Source: an uncultured Hyphomicrobiales bacterium (GTDB lineage: Bacteria > Pseudomonadota > Alphaproteobacteria > Rhizobiales > Beijerinckiaceae). Taken from it: DNA of 8,412 nt. The position numbers and the translations under genes were made by a program. The notes beneath the pieces were generated by a model. It was not told the origin of the DNA. It saw only the letters and a list, made by a program, of their open reading frames with translations, and did no database searches. Shown here in pieces: positions 1 to 5,387 of the stretch. Location: the NCBI GenBank assembly GCA_903916165.1, contig CAIWVR010000506.1, positions 1 to 8,412 of the forward strand. The letters are read 5' to 3'. The first letter of the stretch is position 1, and every line of letters begins with the position of its first letter.

Positions 1-145
1 CGACCGCGACGATCGCGGCGGCGATCGTGGTGACCGTGGCGATCGTGGTGATCGTGGCGACCGCCGTGGCGGCCGTCCGGGCGATTCCGGCCGCGCTCCG
101 CGTCCGCGTCGTGATGAGTTCGCCAATGAAGGAGGCCAGTTCTAA
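1..145 (+). CDS. rpsF: 30S ribosomal protein S6, C-terminal end (partial at 5' side)
   Basis: An open frame enters from the left edge (first full codon at base 2) and ends with TAA at 143-145, giving the last 47 residues of a protein. The visible part is not the folded S6 domain but a low-complexity tail rich in Asp, Arg and Gly, with consecutive DRG triplets followed by a Pro/Arg stretch and the end FANEGGQF. Extended charged tails on S6 are usual in Rhizobiales, and rpsF directly precedes rpsR in this group; the assignment rests on that context because the S6 domain lies outside the window. S6 binds S18 on the 30S platform. The stop codon overlaps the rpsR start (TAATG), so the two should be translationally coupled. 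Confidence 0.82.
   Translation, partial: DRDDRGGDRGDRGDRGDRGDRRGGRPGDSGRAPRPRRDEFANEGGQF
11..67 (+). repeat. 9-bp tandem repeat encoding (Asp-Arg-Gly)n in the rpsF tail
   Basis: Four adjacent 9-base units (23-31, 32-40, 41-49, 50-58) of the form GAY CGY GGY encode DRG each. Degenerate copies lie on both sides (11-19 and 59-67). Units differ only at third codon positions, so the protein repeat is kept while the DNA drifts. Such a tract can change copy number by slippage and gives a disordered, mixed-charge tail. Confidence 0.8.
129..135 (+). promoter_or_regulatory. Shine-Dalgarno site of rpsR inside rpsF
   Basis: AAGGAGG, a near-perfect anti-16S match, sits inside the last codons of rpsF with 9 bases before the rpsR ATG at 145. 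It fixes the rpsR start and supports strong initiation in spite of the one-base overlap with the rpsF stop. Confidence 0.85.
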
Positions 146-381
146 TGGCTACCGCACCCCGTCGCCCCTTCTTCCGTCGTCGCAAGACCTGCCCCTTCAC
201 GGGCCCGAACGCGCCGAAGATCGACTATAAGGACACGCGTCTTCTGTCGCGCTACATCTCCGAGCGCGGCAAGATCGTTCCCTCGCGCATCACGGCGGTT
301 TCCGCCAAGAAGCAGCGCGAACTGGCCCAGGCCATCAAGCGCGCGCGCTTCCTCGGCCTGCTGCCCTACGTGATCAAGTAG
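145..381 (+). CDS. rpsR: 30S ribosomal protein S18
   Basis: This 78-residue protein has normal S18 length (about 75 in E. coli). It carries a basic N-terminus ([15 protein letters not shown]), then the family core running from [18 protein letters not shown] through [23 protein letters not shown] to the end [10 protein letters not shown]18 sits on the platform of the small subunit, binds 16S rRNA and pairs with S6. The start at 145 is set by the strong AAGGAGG at 129-135. The gene is the second of the S6-S18 pair, and a long hairpin begins 10 bases after its TAG stop, so most S6/S18 transcription probably ends or is attenuated there. Nothing in the protein is odd. Confidence 0.98.
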   Translation: MATAPRRPFFRRRKTCPFTGPNAPKIDYKDTRLLSRYISERGKIVPSRITAVSAKKQRELAQAIKRARFLGLLPYVIK

Positions 382-391
382 GACTGACCTT

Positions 392-433
392 CGCCTTTCC
401 CCGCAAGCCTTTCGAGGCCTGCGGGGAAAGGCG
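392..433 (+). terminator. Long UUCG-looped hairpin after rpsR (terminator or attenuator)
   Basis: Arms 392-410 and 415-433 form 18 base pairs with a single A.C mismatch (406/419), closed by a TTCG tetraloop (411-414). The stem is very stable, but the following tract is only CTTTAATT, a poor U-run. It may therefore end most rpsF-rpsR transcripts while letting some read through into the DUF2232 gene and rplI. Confidence 0.8.
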
Positions 434-508
434 CTTTAATTGGCTGGACGTGACGCCCTTCCGGGATGATCCGCCCTAACCGCTCATCGCGGGACAGCAG
501 AGACAACC

Positions 509-1471
509 ATGCTTTTCAGGGTCTCCATTGCCATAGGCGCGGGTCTCGCGTCTGCGCTGCTCTTCTTCATTCCGGTGAAGGGGACGACCATTGCCATGGC
601 GCTTGCCTTGCTCGGGCCGCTGCCCGTGATGATCGCCGGCCTCGGCTTTGGCCCGCGCATCGGCTTTGCAGCCACCGCCGCCGGCACACTCGCCATTTCC
701 CTTGCGATCGACCCTCTGCTGGGCGCTTTCTTCGCCGCCTCGCTCGGCCTTCCTGCCTTCTGGCTCGCACGTCTTGCCGCGCAGACGATCGAGCCCACTG
801 ATCTCGATACGCCTGCCCCCTCCGCCTATTCGTCCGGAAAACTGCTGGCCTGGATCGCGATCCTGTCGGCGGCCAGCGCCATGCTGCCTGCCCTCGTGCT
901 CGCCTTTCGCTTCGCCAGCATCGATGAAGGCGTCGCCGAGACGGCACGGCTCCTCGCGCCCGTCATGCGTCGCCTGCTTGGCGGCGAGGCCAACATTCCC
1001 TACCAGATGTCGGCCCCGGAATTCGCACGCGTCATCGTGCTGGCCATGCCGGCCTTGATCGCCGCCTGGAGCGTCTTCACCCTGTCGCTCAACCTCTGGC
1101 TCGCCGGCCGGATCGCCCGGATCTCGGGCCTCGAGGCACCGCGCAAGGACGACCTGCCGTTTGCCCTGCGGTTGCCGCGCGACGCGCTGCTCGTCCTGTT
1201 CGCCTCGATCGCCGCCTGTGCGCTGGGCGAGACGCCGCGCTTCATCGCCTCGCCGCTCACGGCGGCCTTGCTGATGGCCTATGCCCTGCACGGACTGGCT
1301 GTCGTGCACGGATTTCTGCGGGCCAACCCACTGCGCAGCGCGCTCCTCTTTGGCATCTACGCGCTCATTTTCATGACCGCGTGGCCGCTGCTTCTCGCCA
1401 TGGCTATCGGCATTTTCGACAGCCTCATTCCCGTCAAAAGGCTTCCCGCGCCGCAAGCGCCCGCCGCCTGA
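509..1471 (+). CDS. DUF2232 family multi-pass membrane protein (function unknown)
   Basis: A 320-residue, very hydrophobic protein with about eight or nine predicted membrane segments: roughly 4-23, 26-47, 51-68, 69-90, 111-133, 172-200, 226-240, 248-268 and 276-304. The longest soluble parts are a loop at 91-110, one at 134-170 and a short basic loop at 201-222; the tail is Pro/Ala-rich. Composition and position between rpsR and rplI match the DUF2232 (YybS-like) membrane protein usual at this place in Rhizobiales; I recognise it by context and topology rather than by a catalytic motif. No signal cleavage site is apparent. The ATG at 509 has only a weak purine-rich stretch upstream (GGGACAGCAGAGA). 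The stop is 29 bases before rplI, so the two are probably cotranscribed. Its role is unknown. Confidence 0.82.
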   Translation: MLFRVSIAIGAGLASALLFFIPVKGTTIAMALALLGPLPVMIAGLGFGPRIGFAATAAGTLAISLAIDPLLGAFFAASLGLPAFWLARLAAQTIEPTDLDTPAPSAYSSGKLLAWIAILSAASAMLPALVLAFRFASIDEGVAETARLLAPVMRRLLGGEANIPYQMSAPEFARVIVLAMPALIAAWSVFTLSLNLWLAGRIARISGLEAPRKDDLPFALRLPRDALLVLFASIAACALGETPRFIASPLTAALLMAYALHGLAVVHGFLRANPLRSALLFGIYALIFMTAWPLLLAMAIGIFDSLIPVKRLPAPQAPAA

Positions 1472-1500
1472 ACCCAGCCCCAAAGAAACGGAGACTTCCC

Positions 1501-2070
1501 ATGCATGTCATTCTTCTGGAACGTATCGCCAAGCTCGGCCAGATGGGCGACGTCGTTCGCGTCAAGAACGGTTTCGCCCGCAATTTCCTGCTGCCCCGCA
1601 ACAAGGCGCTGCGCGCCACTGAGGGCAACAAGAAGCAGTTCGAAGGCCAGCGCGTGACGCTCGAGGCCCGCAACCTTGAGCTGAAGACCGAAGCCCAGGC
1701 CGTCGCCGACAAGGTCGATGGCCAGACCTTCATCATCATCCGCCAGGCTGGTGAAACGGGTCAGCTCTACGGGTCGGTGTCGACGCGCGACATTGCCGAG
1801 GCGATCACCGCCGGTGGCGTGTCGGTCAACCGCAACCAGGTCGTTCTCTCGACCCCGATCAAGTCGCTCGGCCTGCATGTCCTGCCCGTGCAGATGCATG
1901 CCGAAGTCCAGGCCTCGGTGACGGTCAACGTCGCGCGTTCGAACGAAGAAGCCGAACGCCAGGCCAAGGGCGAAGAGCTCAACGATCGCGAAGAAGTGTC
2001 GATGGACGATCTCGGCCTCGAGATCGGCGCGGCACTCGCTGCATCGAACGGCAGCCTCGGCGACCGCTAG
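1501..2070 (+). CDS. rplI: 50S ribosomal protein L9
   Basis: A 189-residue L9. The N-terminal rRNA-binding domain (about 1-48) shows the family signature [19 protein letters not shown] followed by [17 protein letters not shown] charged central helix (about 48-75) leads to the C-terminal domain (about 76-150) with [16 protein letters not shown]. The protein then runs some 40 residues beyond the E. coli length (149) as an acidic tail, which is common in alphaproteobacteria. L9 binds 23S rRNA near the L1 stalk and helps keep the reading frame. GGAGA at 1490-1494 is well spaced before ATG 1501; an in-frame extension upstream exists but overlaps DUF2232 and lacks L9 similarity. A strong terminator follows 20 bases after the stop. 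Confidence 0.97.
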   Translation: MHVILLERIAKLGQMGDVVRVKNGFARNFLLPRNKALRATEGNKKQFEGQRVTLEARNLELKTEAQAVADKVDGQTFIIIRQAGETGQLYGSVSTRDIAEAITAGGVSVNRNQVVLSTPIKSLGLHVLPVQMHAEVQASVTVNVARSNEEAERQAKGEELNDREEVSMDDLGLEIGAALAASNGSLGDR

Positions 2071-2090
2071 GACTTTTCGCTTTGCGCATG

Positions 2091-2122
2091 AAACGCCTGC
2101 GACGCGAGTCGCGGGCGTTTTT
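2091..2122 (+). terminator. Rho-independent terminator of rplI
   Basis: Arms 2091-2103 and 2108-2120 form a 13-bp stem with one G.T pair (2098/2113), a GCGA (GNRA) tetraloop at 2104-2107, and a run of five T at 2118-2122. This is a classical intrinsic terminator and closes the ribosomal cluster. Confidence 0.9.
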
Positions 2123-2424
2123 CGTTGCGCTCGTCATTGCGCGCGCAGCGAAGCCATGACGGCCCACGTGGCATTTGATTCGGCGTGTCAAGCCAAACCC
2201 TGACGTTACTTTGTCCGCCTGTGCGTAACGGGTATTCGAGGCGCGTTTGCGCCAGTGTGGCTTTCGCGCTCTCGCAGCGGACCGCGCGGAATGGCACAAG
2301 GAAACGGCCAACGGCGCGCGGGCTGACAGGCTGCCTGCAGTTGGCCCGCCAGACCAGCGGGCGTAGCATCGCGCGTCTGGACGAGATTTGACATCGCGTA
2401 CCCGCACTCCGTCATCCGAGACAC
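2123..2424. other. Gene-free interval between rplI and dnaB
   Basis: About 300 bases with no convincing gene. Short open frames on both strands lack a ribosome-binding site and read as Arg/Ser/Pro-rich shadows. It holds a repeat-like segment (2130-2161), a CGTTAC/GTAACG dyad (2204-2230) and a 6-bp GC hairpin (2344-2362). A TTGACA at 2388-2393 has no good -10 partner. The dnaB promoter must lie here or overlap these elements, but I cannot place it. Confidence 0.6.
2130..2161. repeat. Segment resembling the dispersed CGTCATTGCG...GCAGCGAAGC repeat of alphaproteobacteria
   Basis: The stretch CGTCATTGCGCGCGCAGCG (2132-2150) continues AAGCCATGACG. It closely resembles a short palindromic intergenic repeat that is abundant in several alphaproteobacterial genomes. 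The ends CGTCAT (2132-2137) and ATGACG (2156-2161) are inverted copies. Its minus-strand translation contains LRCARND, a phrase typical of spurious proteins predicted from that repeat. Recognised from memory, not by search. Confidence 0.55.
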
Positions 2425-3930
2425 ATGTCAGCTGTCGAAAACTACTCCGGGCGATTTCTCGCGGCCGTTGAATCGGCCACGCCTGCCTATCGCACGCCCC
2501 CGCACAACATCGAGGCGGAGCAGGCGCTGATCGGTGCTGTGCTCGTCAACAATGATGCCTTCGATCGCGTTTCGGACTTCCTCAAGGCCGAGCATTTTTC
2601 GGAAGAACTCCACCGGCGCATTTTTGAAATCGCCTCCCAGCTGATCCGCGCCGGCAAGGTGGCCACGCCCGTCACGCTGAAAACCTTTCTGGGCGAGCAT
2701 GATCTGGGTGGCATGACCGTGCCGCAATATCTCGCACGCCTCGCGGCGGAAGCAACCAGCGTCATCAATGCGGAAGATTACGGCCGCACGATCTACGATC
2801 TCGCAACGCGCCGCCAGCTGATCAATATCGGTGAGGAGATCGTCAACACGGCGTATGATTCCCCCGTCGACGCCGAGCCGCGCGAGCAGATCGAGGAGGC
2901 CGAGCGCCGCCTCTATTCCATCGCCGAACAGGGCCGCTATGACGGTGGCTTCGTGCGCTTCTCCGACGCGCTCACCGCCGCCATCGACATGGCCGCGAAA
3001 GCCTATGAGCGGGATGGCAAGCTTGCGGGCATTGCAACAGGCCTGCTCGATCTCGACGCCAAAATGGGCGGCCTGCAGCGCTCCGACCTAGTGATCATTG
3101 CGGGACGCCCCGGCATGGGCAAGACCGCGCTTGCCACCAATATCGCCTTCAACATCGCCAAGGCCTATGAATTCGAACTGAAGCCCGATGGCTCGCATGA
3201 AACGACCAACGGCGGTATCGTCGGCTTCTTCTCGCTCGAAATGGCGGCCGAACAGCTCGCCACGCGTATCATCGCCGAACAATCGGGCGTTCCCGGCTAC
3301 AAGATCCGCCGCGGCGACATGACCGACCATGAATTCCACCGCATCGCGGAAGCGGCGCGCGTCATGCAGTCGATCCCCTTCTATATTGACCAGACCGGCG
3401 GCATTTCCATCGCGCAACTCGCCGCGCGCGCACGCCGCCTGAAGCGCCAGCGCGGGCTTGACGTTCTGGTGGTCGACTATCTGCAGCTGCTGTCGGGCTC
3501 GAAATCCAAGGGTGAGAACCGCGTACAGGAGCTGACCGAGATCACCACGGGGCTGAAAGCCCTAGCCAAGGAGCTGAACGTTCCGATCATGGCCTTGTCA
3601 CAATTGTCGCGTCAGGTTGAAAACCGCGAGGACAAGCGGCCGCAATTGTCGGATCTGCGCGAATCGGGTTCGATCGAGCAGGATGCTGACGTGGTCGCTT
3701 TCGTGTTTCGCGAGGAATATTATCTGAATGGCAAGCAGCCTGCCCCGGGCACGGACGAACATCTGAAGTGGCAGATGGACATGGATCGCGTCCACGGCAA
3801 GGCGGAAGTCATCATCGGCAAGCAGCGTCACGGCCCCACCGGCATGGTGCAATTGTCGTTCGAGGCCGAGATGACACGCTTTGGCAATCTGGCGAAGGAA
3901 GATCACATGCCCGAACGCATGGGCGATTGA
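2425..3930 (+). CDS. dnaB: Replicative DNA helicase DnaB
   Basis: This 501-residue hexameric helicase unwinds DNA at the fork and recruits primase. The N-terminal domain (about 22-125) has the PPHNIEAEQALIGAVL signature and the linker region follows to about 190. The RecA-like motor shows Walker A GRPGMGKT (227-234, Lys233), the SLEM motif at 270-273, Walker B VVDYLQLL (Asp351), SQLSRQVENR, the DLRESGSIEQDAD block and the KQRHGPTG motif with Arg468 as likely arginine finger. There is no intein. Relative to E. coli (471 residues) it carries about 14 extra residues between Walker A and SLEM (about 248-262). No good Shine-Dalgarno precedes ATG 2425, yet the N-terminus fits the family. alr begins 30 bases after the stop, so cotranscription is likely. 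Confidence 0.98.
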   Translation: MSAVENYSGRFLAAVESATPAYRTPPHNIEAEQALIGAVLVNNDAFDRVSDFLKAEHFSEELHRRIFEIASQLIRAGKVATPVTLKTFLGEHDLGGMTVPQYLARLAAEATSVINAEDYGRTIYDLATRRQLINIGEEIVNTAYDSPVDAEPREQIEEAERRLYSIAEQGRYDGGFVRFSDALTAAIDMAAKAYERDGKLAGIATGLLDLDAKMGGLQRSDLVIIAGRPGMGKTALATNIAFNIAKAYEFELKPDGSHETTNGGIVGFFSLEMAAEQLATRIIAEQSGVPGYKIRRGDMTDHEFHRIAEAARVMQSIPFYIDQTGGISIAQLAARARRLKRQRGLDVLVVDYLQLLSGSKSKGENRVQELTEITTGLKALAKELNVPIMALSQLSRQVENREDKRPQLSDLRESGSIEQDADVVAFVFREEYYLNGKQPAPGTDEHLKWQMDMDRVHGKAEVIIGKQRHGPTGMVQLSFEAEMTRFGNLAKEDHMPERMGD

Positions 3931-3960
3931 CGACGTGCAATTGACCAAGAGCAATGGATC

Positions 3961-5058
3961 ATGACCGAGACATCCGGCCCGGAGGTCGCCGATTCGCAGG
4001 CTGTCCTCACCATAGATCTCGCCGCCCTCGCCGCCAATTGGCGTGCCCTGGCGGAGCGCGTGGCGCCAGCTGAATGCGGCGCTGTGGTCAAGGCCGACGC
4101 TTACGGGATCGGCATCGAGGCGGCGGCCCCCGCGCTCGCCAAGGCCGGGTGCAGAACCTTCTTCGTCGCCCATGCGAGCGAGGGGCGCCGCGTGCGCGCC
4201 GTCGTGCCGCATGCTGTCATTTACGTGCTGAACGGCTTGCTGGCGGCCTCGATTCCCTCGCTGCTCGCGCATGATCTGCGGCCGGTGCTGGGCTCGCTCG
4301 ATGACGCCGCCCTTTGGGCGCAAGCTGGCGCGGGTCGCGCCTGGGCGCTGCATGTCGACACGGGCATGAACCGGCTCGGGGTCGCCCCCGGAGATGTCGC
4401 GTCCATCGCGGACATGGGGCTCGTCATTGACGTGCTGATGACGCATTTCGTGTCATCCGAAGCCGCGGACGACAAGACCAATGACGCCCAGATCGCGCGG
4501 TTCGCCAGCGTGCGTACCGCCCTGCCGCAGGCGCGCGCGAGCCTTGCCAATTCCTCCGCCTTGTTTCTTCCGCAAAAGCCCTATGGCGCTCTCGTGCGTC
4601 CCGGCTATGCGCTCTACGGGGGCAATCCGACGCCAGGCACCGAAAATCCCATGCAGGCTGTCGTGCGGCTCGAAGCACAGATCCTGCAGATACGGACCGT
4701 CGAGACCGGCGAAACAGTCGGTTATAATGCGCAATGGACGGCAAGGCGCCGCACGCGGCTGGCGACAATCGGCATCGGCTATGCGGACGGCCTGCCCCGC
4801 GCCGCCATGGGCATTGACGACCGTGCCGGCGGCGAGGCCATGGTTGCCGGCGTGCTCTGTCCGTTTGCGGGACGCGTGTCGATGGATCTCACCATGATCG
4901 ACGTGACCGACGTCCCGAAAGAGCGGCTCGCGGGCGCGACCGCCGTGCTGCTCGGCGACGGGATCAAGGTCGATGATCTGGGCCGCCGCTCGGCGACCAT
5001 CGGCTATGAGATCCTGACGCGTCTGGGTGCGCGCTATCATCGGGTTTATCTGGGCTGA
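3961..5058 (+). CDS. alr: Alanine racemase (PLP-dependent)
   Basis: A 365-residue enzyme of usual length that interconverts L- and D-alanine in the cytoplasm and so supplies D-Ala for peptidoglycan. The TIM-barrel domain carries the PLP lysine in VVKADAYGIG (Lys44, Tyr48) and the DTGMNRLG block with Arg138. The C-terminal beta domain holds the catalytic tyrosine of the partner site in GIGYADGLPR (Tyr274) and the conserved RVSMDLTMIDVT. All catalytic residues are present. The position of the lysine that is carbamylated in the Geobacillus enzyme (seven residues before the arginine) is His131 here. The gene follows dnaB by 30 bases and probably shares its transcript. The start at 3961 has only a weak purine stretch (AAGAGCAA) before it; the ATG at 3954 is out of frame. 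Confidence 0.96.
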   Translation: MTETSGPEVADSQAVLTIDLAALAANWRALAERVAPAECGAVVKADAYGIGIEAAAPALAKAGCRTFFVAHASEGRRVRAVVPHAVIYVLNGLLAASIPSLLAHDLRPVLGSLDDAALWAQAGAGRAWALHVDTGMNRLGVAPGDVASIADMGLVIDVLMTHFVSSEAADDKTNDAQIARFASVRTALPQARASLANSSALFLPQKPYGALVRPGYALYGGNPTPGTENPMQAVVRLEAQILQIRTVETGETVGYNAQWTARRRTRLATIGIGYADGLPRAAMGIDDRAGGEAMVAGVLCPFAGRVSMDLTMIDVTDVPKERLAGATAVLLGDGIKVDDLGRRSATIGYEILTRLGARYHRVYLG

Positions 5059-5067
5059 GTGTGTCCG

Positions 5068-5087
5068 TCTCCCGTTTTGGCGGGAGA
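5068..5087 (+). terminator. Short hairpin after alr, possible weak terminator
   Basis: TCTCCCG (5068-5074) and CGGGAGA (5081-5087) form a 7-bp stem with a 6-base loop, 10 bases after the alr stop. No T-run follows, so it would be a weak or Rho-assisted 3' end, or only an RNA-stabilising hairpin. Confidence 0.4.
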
Positions 5088-5139
5088 AGCTGCACCGCGA
5101 CGCGGGACGAACGCCCGTCAGACTCGCCAAAGGTCAAAT

Positions 5140-5154
5140 GTTCCTGTAATGTTC
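5140..5154 (+). promoter_or_regulatory. LexA-type SOS box (GTTC-N7-GTTC)
   Basis: GTTCCTGTAATGTTC is an exact match to GTTC-N7-GTTC, the direct-repeat operator that LexA binds in alphaproteobacteria. It ends 25 bases before the small gene at 5180 and lies in the only gap upstream of the small gene-radA pair. Its interior contains TGTAAT (5145-5150), five of six matches to a sigma-70 -10 hexamer, so LexA bound here would cover the promoter. No good -35 is visible 16-18 bases upstream. The motif, spacing and position are seen; LexA control is inferred. Confidence 0.72.
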
Positions 5155-5166
5155 TCACCTGATTCC

Positions 5167-5171
5167 AGAGG
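5167..5171 (+). promoter_or_regulatory. Ribosome-binding site of the small gene upstream of radA
   Basis: AGAGG, with 8 bases before ATG 5180, supports this ATG as a real start. It also argues against reading the overlapping radA-frame extension as coding. Confidence 0.6.
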
Positions 5172-5179
5172 TTGCGAAC

Positions 5180-5386
5180 ATGTCCGAATCCGATCGCCCA
5201 GGCCCGGCCCGCTACGTCGCCGAACAGCTGTCGCGCGCCCGCGCCCATGCCGACATTGCCGCTCTCGTGCGCGAATCGCTGGAGGCCCTGCGCTTGTCCG
5301 AGCGCGCGCTCGAGGAACAGCTCGGCGACCTGCGCTGCTATCTGGGCCACGAGGGCGTTTCGGGCGAACAGGCGCGGGCGAACTGA
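5180..5386 (+). CDS. Unrecognised 68-residue helical protein, SOS-box proximal, coupled to radA
   Basis: I do not recognise this protein. It has 68 residues and is soluble and slightly acidic (12 Asp/Glu against 9 Arg, no Lys). It has a flexible start (SESDRPGPAR), then an almost unbroken amphipathic helix from about 12 to 55 with regular Leu/Val/Ala spacing, one Cys (Cys53) and a polar tail. No membrane segment, signal peptide or metal motif is seen. Coding is supported by an AGAGG at good spacing, G or C at nearly all third codon positions, and a stop just one base before the radA ATG (TGACATG). The overlapping radA-frame extension reads as Pro/Ala/Ser shadow. The SOS box upstream suggests a damage-related role, possibly as a RadA partner, but that is inference from position only. 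Confidence 0.72.
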   Translation: MSESDRPGPARYVAEQLSRARAHADIAALVRESLEALRLSERALEEQLGDLRCYLGHEGVSGEQARAN

Positions 5387-5387
5387 C

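Noticed and set aside
27..230. 67-codon frame overlapping the rpsF tail and rpsR
   Set aside because: A frame-shifted reading of the DRG repeat (Val/Ala/Ile-rich) without a start signal; rpsF and rpsR frames explain the region.
476..1483. 335-codon open frame on the minus strand across the DUF2232 gene
   Set aside because: Gly/Arg/Glu-rich antisense shadow of a GC-biased gene; the plus-strand frame gives clear membrane segments and fits the conserved position.
1381..1500. Upstream in-frame extension of rplI
   Set aside because: It overlaps the DUF2232 gene; the canonical L9 N-terminus begins at 1501 with a good ribosome-binding site.
2185..2391. 68-codon plus-strand frame in the rplI-dnaB gap
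   Set aside because: No ribosome-binding site, Arg/Ser/Thr-rich random-looking product, competing frames on the other strand of equal quality.
2388..2416. TTGACA as a dnaB -35 element
   Set aside because: The hexamers 16-18 bases downstream (CGTCAT, GTCATC, TCATCC) are poor -10 matches, and transcription would start almost at the ATG.
3598..4446. 282-codon minus-strand frame spanning the dnaB-alr junction
   Set aside because: Runs opposite two certain genes, has no ribosome-binding site and no recognisable motif.
5172..5387. N-terminal extension of the radA frame back to TTG 5172
   Set aside because: The extension is Pro/Ala/Ser/Arg-rich, overlaps the better-supported small gene, and RadA proteins begin just before the zinc finger, as at 5388.
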